Shown here: positions 20,014 to 27,355 of the stretch, in pieces
Layout of the letters: the number at the start of each line of letters is the position of its first letter
Position numbering within the stretch: position 1 is the stretch's first letter
Assembly: GCA_947479645.1 (NCBI GenBank)
Contig: CANKAJ010000017.1
Span: 1-52,397 of the forward strand
Direction of reading: 5' to 3'
Length of the DNA stretch: 52,397 bases
From: Betaproteobacteria bacterium
GTDB taxonomy: Bacteria > Pseudomonadota > Gammaproteobacteria > Burkholderiales > SG8-39
Made by a program: the position numbers and the translations under genes
The notes under the pieces: generated by a model
Seen by the model: only the letters and a program-made list of their open reading frames with translations
Told to the model about the DNA's origin: nothing
Databases searched by the model: none

Positions 20014-21198
20014 ATGCACTCTCGCCCGGTCGCCATGTTGTTGAACCTTGGTCACGCCATCGACCACATGTTCCTCCTGATATTTGCCACCGCGGTGACG
20101 GCCATCGCGGCGGAATTCGGCTTTTCGCGCTGGGAAGACCTGATGCCCTACGGCGTCGGCGCAGCCTTCATGTTCGGCCTTGGTTCGATTCCATCCGGGC
20201 GACTGGGGGATTTCTGGGGTCGGCGCGCCATGATGCTGATTTTCTACTTCGGCATGGGCGCATCGGCCATCCTCGTCGCGTTGACGCAGAATGTCTGGCA
20301 GATGGCGGCGGCGCTGACGGTACTGGGGTTGTTCTCGTCCATCTATCATCCGGTGGGCGTGCCCATGCTGGTGCGCAATTCGAAGAATCCCGGTTTCACC
20401 ATCGGCTTCAATGGCCTGGTCGGCAATTTCGGCATCGCCGCGGCCGCCGTCATCACGGGCCTGCTGATCAAGTACTTCAACTGGCGTCTGGCGTTTGTCA
20501 TTCCCGGCCTCGGCTCCATTGCGGCCGGCGTCGCCTTTGCGCTGCTGACTCCAAAGGAAACGGAGCCCCCGGCACATCGCAAGGGCGGTGGCACGATGCC
20601 TTCGCGTGAAGTCATGGGGCGGATTCTGCCAGTGATGACGGTCACGGCCATGACCGGCAGCGTGATATTCAACTTTGCCACCAGCGGCAACCAGCAATTG
20701 CTGACCGAACGCTTCGTCGGCCTGATCGAGGACCCGGCCGTGCTGGGCGCCATGCTGGGCGCGGTCTATGTGCTGGCCTCACTGTCGCAGATCGTGGTCG
20801 GAAAACTGATCGACCGCTATCCGCTGAAGCGCGTTTTCCTCGCTGTCATCGTGGCGCAGGCGCCGCTGTTCGCCCTGGCGGCGGTGGCACAGGGCTGGAC
20901 GCTGCTGCTGTTGCAACTCGGCTTCATGGTCTTCGTGTTCGGCGCCGTGCCGTTCAATGACGCCATCATGGTGCGCTATGTGGATGACCAGATGCGCTCA
21001 CGCATCGCCGGCATGCGCCTGGCCATTTCCTTCAGCTTCAGTTCGATCGCCGTGGGCATGCTCGGGCCCATGGTAAAGGCCGCCGGCTTCCAGACTCTGC
21101 TGTTTGTGATGGCGGGGGTCGCGCTGCTCACCCTGTTCGTGGTGACCTTGCTGCCATCGGAGCAGCCACGCGCCAAATTGGCCACCGCCGGAGCCTGA
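20014..21198 (+). CDS. Major facilitator superfamily transporter
   Basis: A 394-residue inner-membrane carrier with about twelve hydrophobic segments. The loop between segments 2 and 3 carries the MFS signature in the form SGRLGDFWGRRAMM (about 61-74), and the matching loop in the second half reads GKLIDRYPLKRVF (about 264-276). The opening MLLNLGHAIDHMFLLIFATAV recalls the branch that includes fosmidomycin-resistance-type carriers. The substrate is unknown. The ATG follows GGAGCATCCC, a modest ribosome site. It is not closely related to the tandem MFS pair at 23590 and 24747. Confidence 0.88.
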   Translation: MHSRPVAMLLNLGHAIDHMFLLIFATAVTAIAAEFGFSRWEDLMPYGVGAAFMFGLGSIPSGRLGDFWGRRAMMLIFYFGMGASAILVALTQNVWQMAAALTVLGLFSSIYHPVGVPMLVRNSKNPGFTIGFNGLVGNFGIAAAAVITGLLIKYFNWRLAFVIPGLGSIAAGVAFALLTPKETEPPAHRKGGGTMPSREVMGRILPVMTVTAMTGSVIFNFATSGNQQLLTERFVGLIEDPAVLGAMLGAVYVLASLSQIVVGKLIDRYPLKRVFLAVIVAQAPLFALAAVAQGWTLLLLQLGFMVFVFGAVPFNDAIMVRYVDDQMRSRIAGMRLAISFSFSSIAVGMLGPMVKAAGFQTLLFVMAGVALLTLFVVTLLPSEQPRAKLATAGA

Positions 21199-21208
21199 CA
21201 TGACTGCT

Positions 21209-21250
21209 GTCGTCCCTGTCGTCCCTGTCGTCCCTTTCGTCCCTTTCGTC
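21209..21250. repeat. Tandem 9-bp repeat, about five units
   Basis: Between the MFS gene and the lipoprotein hydrolase the unit GTCGTCCCT occurs three times exactly and is followed by two variants with TTC in place of the first GTC. It lies in a short frame, ATG at 21200 to TGA at 21287, that would encode Val-Val-Pro repeats. I do not call this frame a gene. Confidence 0.75.
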
Positions 21251-21306
21251 CGCGTCCTACCATACCCGCGCCGGGCGTTAAGCTCCTGACAAGGGAGTCA
21301 CTCACC

Positions 21307-22242
21307 ATGCTCGTTCAATCGACGCCGATATGGTTTTTCCAACGCCGCGTCATTCGACTGTTCATGCTCATCAGCGCAGCCGTGCTGCTCGCCACCGGTT
21401 GCGCGCAACTGACGCAAAAGGAACGTGAACTGGTTTTCCGCATCGAACCGGGCACGCCCAGCTGGTTCAGCGGCATGCCCGCGGACGTGCAGGAAATCCA
21501 TATTCCAGTCAGCAGCACTGCAACCACCGACGGAAAACGGCAACAACTGCATGCCTGGTGGTGGCCGGCAGCCAATACCGGAGCGCCAACCGTGCTCTAC
21601 CTGCATGGGGCGCGCTGGAACCTGACCGGGCAGTTATTTCGCATCGAGCAACTGCGCAGCTTCGGCTTTTCGGTGCTGGCCATCGACTATCGCGGCTTTG
21701 GCAAAAGCGACGGTGAATTGCCTTCGGAAGAGACCGTCTACGAAGATGCCTATACCGCCTGGAAACACCTTGCCTCACTGCAGCCTGACCCGGCCCGTCG
21801 CTTCATCTACGGCCATTCGCTGGGTGGCGCCGTGGCCATCGATCTGGCCGCCCGCCTGAGCGACGCGGCCGAGCGCGACGGCACGCCGCTGCCGGCGCAG
21901 GGGCTCATCGTCGAGTCCTCGTTCACCACGCTGGCCGACATCGCGCGCGCGCTGACCTCGTCATTGCTGCCGGTGCAGTTATTCCTGACACAGAAATTCG
22001 ACTCGATCGGCAAGATCGGCAGCGTGCGCATGCCCGTGCTGGTCGTGCACGGCAGCGGTGACCGTTATGTGCCGGCGCACTTCAGCCAGGCGCTTTATGC
22101 CGCGGCGAAGGGCCCCAAAAAACTGCTGCTCATCGAAGGCGCCACGCACAACAACAGTATGCGCATGGGCAGCACGGAATACCGGCAGGCATTGAACGAG
22201 TTGTTCGGACTGGATCAGCGTTTCGGGATTGTCCAGAGATAG
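21307..22242 (+). CDS. Lipoprotein alpha/beta hydrolase
   Basis: A serine hydrolase anchored to a membrane by lipid. The N-terminus has a hydrophobic stretch ending in the lipobox LLATGC, with the acylated cysteine near residue 32. The hydrolase fold follows: oxyanion strand LYLHGARWN, then DYRGFGKSDG, the nucleophile elbow GHSLGGA with the catalytic serine, the acid in HGSGDRYVP, and the base histidine in EGATHNNS. The family includes esterases and BAAT-like enzymes; the substrate is unknown. AAGGGAG stands 10 bases before the ATG. Its last 13 codons lie in a direct repeat shared with 25980-26033, where a decayed copy of this C-terminus remains. Confidence 0.9.
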   Translation: MLVQSTPIWFFQRRVIRLFMLISAAVLLATGCAQLTQKERELVFRIEPGTPSWFSGMPADVQEIHIPVSSTATTDGKRQQLHAWWWPAANTGAPTVLYLHGARWNLTGQLFRIEQLRSFGFSVLAIDYRGFGKSDGELPSEETVYEDAYTAWKHLASLQPDPARRFIYGHSLGGAVAIDLAARLSDAAERDGTPLPAQGLIVESSFTTLADIARALTSSLLPVQLFLTQKFDSIGKIGSVRMPVLVVHGSGDRYVPAHFSQALYAAAKGPKKLLLIEGATHNNSMRMGSTEYRQALNELFGLDQRFGIVQR

Positions 22243-22257
22243 CCATTGCGATCGCTG
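22204..22257. repeat. Direct repeat, left copy (partner 25980-26033)
   Basis: These 54 bases match 25980-26033 with 7 differences by my count (about 87%). Weaker similarity extends about 35 bases leftward. On the plus strand both copies encode the hydrolase C-terminus (FGLDQRFGIVQR-stop here). On the minus strand both encode the methyltransferase C-terminus (SDRNGYLWTIPKR-stop here). The copies bracket the Bug-MFS-MFS segment. Confidence 0.8.
22215..22257 (-). pseudogene. 3' fragment of a methyltransferase gene
   Basis: The minus strand reads SDRNGYLWTIPKR followed by TGA at 22217-22215. This is nearly the end of the intact methyltransferase at 25991 (SDRNVYLWTIPKR). Four of the five codon differences are synonymous. 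Similarity stops sharply on the upstream side of the fragment, so only about 14 codons remain. Confidence 0.6.
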
Positions 22258-22352
22258 GTGCAGAAGACCGGCTTCAAGTTCGAAGAAAGTTGAGTCCACG
22301 CAGCGGCTGCAGTTGGCGGGCAACACGCGCCCGAATTCAGTATCCTGTACAC

Positions 22353-22371
22353 AACATCCACACCGGATGTT
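22353..22371 (+). promoter_or_regulatory. Inverted repeat upstream of Bug copy 3
   Basis: AACATCC and GGATGTT form a perfect 7-bp inverted repeat with a 5-base spacer, ending 28 bases before the Bug start codon. It could be an operator or a small mRNA hairpin. Confidence 0.35.
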
Positions 22372-22399
22372 CCGGAAGGTAACAAACAGGAGAAGAATC

Positions 22400-23383
22400 A
22401 TGCAGTACACAGGCACCCTCGCCCTGATCACAAGCCTCGCTCTGGCCGCGCCGGGCACTGCGCTAGCCCAGGTGGCAAAGACCCCATTTTCCAGCAAACC
22501 CGTGACGGTGATCGCCCCCTATGACCCGGGCGGCCCCATCGACATCGAGGCACGCATCTACACCAAGCGGTCAAGCGAGCTGACCGGCCAGCAGTACATC
22601 ATCGAATACAAGCCCGGCGCTGCCACGCGCATCGGCGTGGCCTATGTGGCCAAGGCGGCGCCCGACGGGCATACGCTGCTTTTCACCACCGGCGGCTTTG
22701 CCATCCTGCCCGTGGTGTTCAAGAACCTGACCTTTGATTCCGTCAAGGACTTCGCCCCGGTGGCGCAGATGAGCCAGCAGTTCACCGTATTCATCGTACG
22801 GCCATCCTTTCCGGCGAAAAACTTTACCGAATACCTCGCCTATGCCAGGGCCAATCCGGGCGTGGTGAGTTACGGCATGCTGGGTTCCGGCAGTTCCGGA
22901 CACCTGGCCGGGGCCTGGCTGGAAGGCGCCACCAACACCAAGGTGAATTTCATTCCCTACAAGGGCACCGGTCCGGCCATGCTGGATGTCACCGCCGAGC
23001 GGCTGGATGTGCTCACCGCCGGCCTGATCGCCGCCATGCCGCATATCAAGTCGGGCAAGATGCGGCCGCTGGCAGTCATGAACGCGTTGCGCGCCAAACT
23101 CCTGCCCGACGTGCCCACCATCGCCGAGCAGGGCGTACCAAGCTATGGCTACACCAACTGGACAGGCTTCTTCGCCCCGCGCGCCACGCCGGCCTCCGCC
23201 GTCGCCCGCCATGCCGAGGATTTTGGCGCTGCGGCCCGCTCCAAGGAAGTGATCGCTGCACTGGATGCCCAGGGCAGCGTGCCCATCGGCAACACACCGG
23301 CACAGTTCTCGCAGGTAGTCGCCACCGACATCGCGCGCTGGCAGAAAATCGTGCAGGACAACGCGATCAAGGTCGAGGATTAA
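22400..23383 (+). CDS. Bug-type periplasmic receptor (TctC family), copy 3
   Basis: An orphan receptor of 327 residues. I start it at the ATG at 22400, where CAGGAGAAG lies 5 to 8 bases upstream and a signal peptide begins (MQYTGTLALITSLALAAPGTALAQ). The longer frame to 22229 overlaps the hydrolase gene and adds nothing. Family marks are KPVTVIAPYDPGGPIDIEAR, KAAPDGHTLLF and IPYKGTGPAMLD. The segment after the first strand (DPGGPIDIEARIYTK) differs from the other five receptors here, so its ligand is probably different. It lies in the segment bracketed by the 54-bp direct repeats, 206 bases before a pair of MFS carriers. I infer that receptor and carriers are one acquired module. Confidence 0.92.
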   Translation: MQYTGTLALITSLALAAPGTALAQVAKTPFSSKPVTVIAPYDPGGPIDIEARIYTKRSSELTGQQYIIEYKPGAATRIGVAYVAKAAPDGHTLLFTTGGFAILPVVFKNLTFDSVKDFAPVAQMSQQFTVFIVRPSFPAKNFTEYLAYARANPGVVSYGMLGSGSSGHLAGAWLEGATNTKVNFIPYKGTGPAMLDVTAERLDVLTAGLIAAMPHIKSGKMRPLAVMNALRAKLLPDVPTIAEQGVPSYGYTNWTGFFAPRATPASAVARHAEDFGAAARSKEVIAALDAQGSVPIGNTPAQFSQVVATDIARWQKIVQDNAIKVED

Positions 23384-23408
23384 CCGGGCTTGGCGTCGCG
23401 TGACGGCG

Positions 23409-23433
23409 GCGGTGGCGCCTTGACGGCCACCGC
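23409..23433 (+). terminator. GC-rich hairpin after Bug copy 3
   Basis: GCGGTGGC and GCCACCGC form a perfect 8-bp stem with a 9-base loop, 26 bases after the Bug stop codon. There is no T-run, so termination without Rho is doubtful. Confidence 0.4.
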
Positions 23434-23455
23434 GGCGCGGTCGATATAGTAATCA

Positions 23456-23476
23456 GAATGGATATTTCATCCATTC
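23456..23476 (+). promoter_or_regulatory. Palindrome upstream of the tandem MFS genes
   Basis: GAATGGAT and ATCCATTC form a perfect 8-bp inverted repeat with a 5-base spacer in AT-rich DNA. It lies 114 bases before the first MFS start codon. The form suits a dimeric repressor site. Confidence 0.4.
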
Positions 23477-23589
23477 GATGAAAAGCATTGCGTCGATAAT
23501 GTAATCATCTCATTCCTGCATGCAAGGAGCTGGTCCGCCCTGCATGCGATACTCCGGGGTTCCGCTGCCGGACTGCCCGAAATCCCCGA

Positions 23590-24750
23590 ATGAACCTGCT
23601 GTACTACCTGTACGGACTGTGCCTCCTCATCATGACCTGCGCGCGCGGCGCGCGCGTCGTGGTGAGTCTGTATGCGCTGGACCTGGGGGCGAGTCCGCTC
23701 ACCGTGGGCATGCTGGCCGCCTCGTTTTCGCTCATGCCGGTGCTGCTCGCCTGGCCAGTGGGACGCTGGGCGGATCGCGCCGGCGCGCGCTGGCCCATGC
23801 TTGCCGGCGCGCTGGGCGCCACCCTGAGCATGCTGCTGCCCTTTGCCTTCCACACCCTGCCGGTGCTGTTCATCGCCGCGCTGCTCAACGGCGCCGCCTT
23901 CATCGCCTTCAATGTGGCCCAGCAGAACACCGTGGGCAACATCAGTTCGCCGCAGGAGCGCACGCGTAATTTTTCCAACCTCACGCTGATGATCTCGCTG
24001 GGCAACCTGTTCGGCCCGCTGATGGGCGGCATCGCCATAGACCACAGCGGTCATGCCATGGCCTGCCTCTACCTGGCTCTGTGCAGCGCCGCTGCCGCGG
24101 TGGCTCTGATCTTTTTCAGTGGCAGCCTGCCCCGCGGCAGCGGCATCAGCGCCAAGGGCGGCGGCAAGCTGATGGAACTGATGCGCAACCCGACCCTGGT
24201 GAAGGTGCTGCTCATCGCAAGCCTGGTGATCGGTTCCACCGACATGTTCCACATCTACATGCCCATCTACACCCACGGCCTGGGCATGTCGGCCTCCACC
24301 ACCGGCGTCATCCTCGCCTGCTATGCCGCGGCGTCCTTCCTCGTGCGCACCGTGCTGTCGCGCTTCCTGGAACGCGCCACGGTGGAACAGGTGCTGACGC
24401 GCTGCTTCCTGCTGGCGGGCGGCATTCTCGCCTTCATCCCCTTCGTGCAAAGCCCCTGGCTGCTGTGCGTGCTGTCCTTCCTGTTCGGCTTCGGCATCAG
24501 CGTGGGCCAGCCCATCACCATGATGCTCTCCTACGCCAATGCCGCCGACGGTCGCTCGGGCGAGGTAATCGGCCTGCGCCAGTCGGTGCAGAACCTCACC
24601 CAGGTGTTCTCCCCCACGGTGTTCGGCAGCGTCGGCACGCTGCTGGGGGTGCTGTCGGTATTCATGTTGAACAGCGTGCTGCTGCTGGGCGGGGCAATGC
24701 TCATCCGCACCAGCGTCCTCACCCGCAAGCCGGGCGGGAAGCCGGCATGA
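23590..24750 (+). CDS. Major facilitator superfamily transporter, tandem copy 1
   Basis: A 386-residue inner-membrane carrier with about twelve hydrophobic segments. The signature loop between segments 2 and 3 reads PVGRWADRAGARWPML (about 56-71). The central linker (GSGISAKGGGKLMELMRN) near 190 divides the two halves. It is paralogous to the next gene along its full length, with the same number of residues and no gaps needed. Strong shared blocks are AFNVAQQN, NFSNLTLMIS, RATVEQVL and SVGQPITMML. The substrate is unknown. Its stop TGA overlaps the ATG of copy 2. Confidence 0.9.
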   Translation: MNLLYYLYGLCLLIMTCARGARVVVSLYALDLGASPLTVGMLAASFSLMPVLLAWPVGRWADRAGARWPMLAGALGATLSMLLPFAFHTLPVLFIAALLNGAAFIAFNVAQQNTVGNISSPQERTRNFSNLTLMISLGNLFGPLMGGIAIDHSGHAMACLYLALCSAAAAVALIFFSGSLPRGSGISAKGGGKLMELMRNPTLVKVLLIASLVIGSTDMFHIYMPIYTHGLGMSASTTGVILACYAAASFLVRTVLSRFLERATVEQVLTRCFLLAGGILAFIPFVQSPWLLCVLSFLFGFGISVGQPITMMLSYANAADGRSGEVIGLRQSVQNLTQVFSPTVFGSVGTLLGVLSVFMLNSVLLLGGAMLIRTSVLTRKPGGKPA

Positions 24751-25907
24751 GCCTGCTGCGCTTCCTCAACACGCTGTGCTTCATGCTGATGACCAACCTG
24801 CGCGGCGCCCGCGTGGTGCTCAGCCTGTATGCGCTGCACCTGGGCGCGAGCCCGTTCGTGGTGGGCATGCTCGCCGCCGCGGGATCGTTCATGCCGGTGC
24901 TGCTGGCCTGGCCGGTGGGACGCTGGGCCGACCGTGCCGGCGCGCGCTGGCCCATGCTGGCCGGCGCCTTCGCCGGTGCATTCAGCATCGTGCTGCCGGT
25001 GTTCCTGCCCGGCATCCCGGCGCTGTTTGCCGCCGCGCTGTGCAATGGCGCCGGCTTCGTCGCCTTCAACGTGGCGCAGCAGAACGCCGTGGGCATGCTG
25101 AGCAGCCCCCAGTCGCGGGCGCAGAATTTCTCCAACCTGACGCTGATGATTTCCATGGCCGGATTCGCCGGGCCGCTGCTGGCGGGCTTCTCCATCGACC
25201 ATGGCGGCTACGCGCTGGCCTGCATCGCGGTGGCGCTGTGTTCGGCCATCCCCGCCGTGCTGCTGTTGGTGTACGGCGGCCGCCTGCCCCCGGGTAGCGG
25301 CGTGGCCGGCAAGGGCGGCGGCAATGTCATGCAAGTGCTGCGCGACCGGGCGCTACTCAAGGTGCTGATGATCGGCAGCCTGGTGCTGGCGGCAGTGGAT
25401 CTTTTCCAGTTCTACCTGCCCGTGTATGCGCATGGCCTGGCCATGCCGGCCTCCACCATCGGCATGATCCTCGCCTGCTATGCCGCCGCCTCGTTCACGG
25501 TGCGCGTGTTCCTGTCGAAGTTCCTCCAGCGTGCCACCGTCGAGCAGGTGCTGGCGCGCTGCTTTGCGCTGTCCGGCCTGGCGCTGGTGTTCGTGCCTTT
25601 CGTCGACAGCGCCGTGCTGCTGGGCGTGCTCGCCTTCATCTTCGGCTTCGGCGTCAGCGTCGGTCAGCCCATCACCATGATGCTCGCCTACAGTAACTCG
25701 GCGGAGGGCCGCTCCGGTGAAGTCATGGGCGTGCGCCAGTCGGTGCACAACTTCATCCAGGTCATCTCGCCGACAGCCTTCGGCGCCATTGGCACGTTGC
25801 TCGGCGTGATGTCGGTCTTCCTCACCGGCAGCGGACTGCTGCTGGGCGGGGCCATGGTGATTGCGCGAGCAAAGTTGAGCGGCAAGGGGACGCCCGCATC
25901 AAGATGA
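24747..25907 (+). CDS. Major facilitator superfamily transporter, tandem copy 2
   Basis: The second 386-residue carrier of the pair. It begins MSLLRFLNTLCFMLMTNLRGARVVLSLYAL; copy 1 has GARVVVSLYAL at the same place. By eye about two thirds of residues agree with copy 1. The ATG at 24747 lies inside the ATGA overlap with copy 1, so translation is coupled and the two may be made in equal amounts. That would suit a heterodimer or two carriers of related specificity. The open frame extends upstream to 24081, but that part is only the shadow of copy 1. Confidence 0.9.
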   Translation: MSLLRFLNTLCFMLMTNLRGARVVLSLYALHLGASPFVVGMLAAAGSFMPVLLAWPVGRWADRAGARWPMLAGAFAGAFSIVLPVFLPGIPALFAAALCNGAGFVAFNVAQQNAVGMLSSPQSRAQNFSNLTLMISMAGFAGPLLAGFSIDHGGYALACIAVALCSAIPAVLLLVYGGRLPPGSGVAGKGGGNVMQVLRDRALLKVLMIGSLVLAAVDLFQFYLPVYAHGLAMPASTIGMILACYAAASFTVRVFLSKFLQRATVEQVLARCFALSGLALVFVPFVDSAVLLGVLAFIFGFGVSVGQPITMMLAYSNSAEGRSGEVMGVRQSVHNFIQVISPTAFGAIGTLLGVMSVFLTGSGLLLGGAMVIARAKLSGKGTPASR

Positions 25908-25967
25908 ATGCATCCCCGGCAAGAGCACCCTTGCGGCTACGCCGGATACGCTCGACGCCGGTGCGCA

Positions 25968-26018
25968 CCAAACGCATTATTCGGGCTGAATCAGCGCTTC
26001 GGGATCGTCCACAGATAG
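25968..26018 (+). pseudogene. 3' fragment of a lipoprotein hydrolase gene
   Basis: In the plus-strand frame the last 16 codons read PNALFGLNQRFGIVHR and a TAG at 26016-26018. The intact hydrolase at 21307 ends LNELFGLDQRFGIVQR and TAG. The fragment overlaps the 3' end of the intact methyltransferase on the other strand. Similarity fades upstream of about 25950. Confidence 0.55.
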
Positions 26019-26033
26019 ACATTGCGGTCGCTG
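25980..26033. repeat. Direct repeat, right copy (partner 22204-22257)
   Basis: Same orientation as the left copy and 3776 bases away. Here the methyltransferase is the intact gene and the hydrolase end is the remnant, the reverse of the left copy. Confidence 0.8.
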
Positions 26034-26554
26034 CGGCCTGACACGCTCAGGCGCACCGCCTGCTCCGCTTTCCAGTCGCCCATGTTGTGAAAGTGCGAGA
26101 CGACCCGGGTACCCGGCTTCAGATCGCGCAGCAGCTTGGGCCGCAGCTTCAGGTTGATTTCGGGCCACAGGAACAGCATGACCGCGGTGGCCTTTGAGAT
26201 ATCGGTCTCGAACAAATCCTGATTGAGAAATTCAACGCGGTCGGCCACACCGGCCTGGCGCGCATTTTCACGCGCTTCGGCAATGCGCTGCGGGTCGATG
26301 TCAACGCACACGCCGCGGGCGCCGCGTTCTTTCACCGCGGTGATGACAACCCGGCCATCGCCGCAGCCCAGGTCGAACACCACATCACCGGCACCAACCC
26401 TGGCCAGGTCCAGCATGGCCTTGACGATGTGCGGCGCCGAGGGTTCATAGGGCACATCGGGCGCGCGCAATGCTGGCGCCGTCTGCGCAGTGACCATATC
26501 GTGCCACCCGCCAAGTGCGAGCCACATCACAAGCATCGTCAGAAATCTTTTCAT
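25991..26554 (-). CDS. Exported class I SAM-dependent methyltransferase
   Basis: A 187-residue protein with a Rossmann-like methyltransferase fold. The SAM-binding motif I is VVFDLGCGDGRVVI near 57-70, and motif II is ARGVCVDIDP near 79-88. The later motif ATAVMLFLWPEINLKLRP resembles the FAM173/adenine-nucleotide-translocase lysine methyltransferase branch. The odd point is the N-terminus, MKRFLTMLVMWLALGGWHDMVTAQ. It looks like a secretion signal with cleavage after TAQ or membrane anchoring, although SAM is thought to be absent from the periplasm. Its ATG overlaps the stop of the ankyrin gene upstream in an ATGA. Its 3' end lies in the direct repeat. Confidence 0.85.
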   Translation of the reverse strand: MKRFLTMLVMWLALGGWHDMVTAQTAPALRAPDVPYEPSAPHIVKAMLDLARVGAGDVVFDLGCGDGRVVITAVKERGARGVCVDIDPQRIAEARENARQAGVADRVEFLNQDLFETDISKATAVMLFLWPEINLKLRPKLLRDLKPGTRVVSHFHNMGDWKAEQAVRLSVSGRSDRNVYLWTIPKR

Positions 26555-27246
26555 GGCGGCATTCTAGCGCCAGCACCTTGCAACAGTCGGGCGATCCCGT
26601 CGTAGCCTCGCCTCAGCGCATGCGCCAGCGGCGTCACGCCATCACGATCGGCCAGGTTCACGCTGGCGCCGCGCGCCAGCAGCAGCCGCGTGATCTCGAT
26701 ATAACGCGCGCCGCCATCGCCGAGAATCACCGTTTCCAGCAATGCAGTCCAGCCCAGGTTGTTGACGTGGTCGATGGCAATCGCCGTCTTCAGCAGTTCG
26801 CGCACCGTCTCGACATGGCCGTGATGACAGGCAGGAATAAGCGCCGTGCCGCCATAGCGATTGGTGCTGGCCAGATCGGCACCCGCCGCCAGCGTGAGCC
26901 TCAGTATTTCCAAGCGGCCTTCCGCGCCGGCGTACAGGAACGGGCTGTCCTGCATGTCGTCCTTGGCGTTGACGTCGGCGCCGGCGCGAATCAGCAGGCG
27001 CGCCGCTTCGATGCGATTGCCCTGCGTGGCTGCGAGCAGGGCGGTGCGGCCGCGCGCATCGCGCGCCGTCACGCTGACGCCCTGTGCCAGCAGGCGTTGC
27101 AATGTCGCGACATCACCCGCTGCAGCGATGGCGATCAACTGGAGGTCACGACTGATTACGGTTGATTGCGCCGACACAAGGCGCGCCAGCAGCAATGCGG
27201 GCAGTGCCGGTAGAAATCGTCGTCTATTTCCTGTCTGCAATGACAT
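26551..27246 (-). CDS. Exported ankyrin-repeat protein with Tat-like signal
   Basis: A 231-residue protein with about five ankyrin repeats between about 35 and 225, for example DARGRTALLAATQGNRIEAARLLIRAGADVNAKD and DRDGVTPLAHALRRGYDGIARLL. The N-terminus MSLQTGNRRRFLPALPALLLARLVSAQ has a twin-arginine look (NRRRFL before a hydrophobic core), so export to the periplasm is likely. I use the ATG at 27246, although GGGAG stands directly against it with no usual spacing; the frame upstream to 27351 has no family similarity. Overlap of 4 bases with the methyltransferase gene argues for joint action. Ankyrin proteins usually bind partner proteins; the partner here is unknown. Confidence 0.85.
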   Translation of the reverse strand: MSLQTGNRRRFLPALPALLLARLVSAQSTVISRDLQLIAIAAAGDVATLQRLLAQGVSVTARDARGRTALLAATQGNRIEAARLLIRAGADVNAKDDMQDSPFLYAGAEGRLEILRLTLAAGADLASTNRYGGTALIPACHHGHVETVRELLKTAIAIDHVNNLGWTALLETVILGDGGARYIEITRLLLARGASVNLADRDGVTPLAHALRRGYDGIARLLQGAGARMPP

Positions 27247-27311
27247 CTCCCGATTGTGATTGCCATTTCCTTCGCTGATGCGCTGGACCACCTGTTCATC
27301 GCACAAGATAC

Positions 27312-27323
27312 TATATCGATATA
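27312..27323. promoter_or_regulatory. 12-bp AT-rich palindrome between divergent genes
   Basis: TATATCGATATA is a perfect palindrome in the 109 bases between the ankyrin gene and the CoA-transferase gene. It could be an operator or overlap a -10 box. Confidence 0.35.
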
Positions 27324-27355
27324 ACTCACCACTCCTGCTCCGAAAGGCCACGCTC

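Noticed and set aside
21200..21289. 29-codon frame with Val-Val-Pro repeats
   Set aside because: It consists mainly of the 9-bp tandem repeat, has no ribosome site and no known match, so I treat it as chance coding of a repeat.
24081..24746. Upstream extension of the second MFS gene
   Set aside because: This part is an out-of-frame reading of the first MFS gene; the ATG at 24747 starts the aligned protein.
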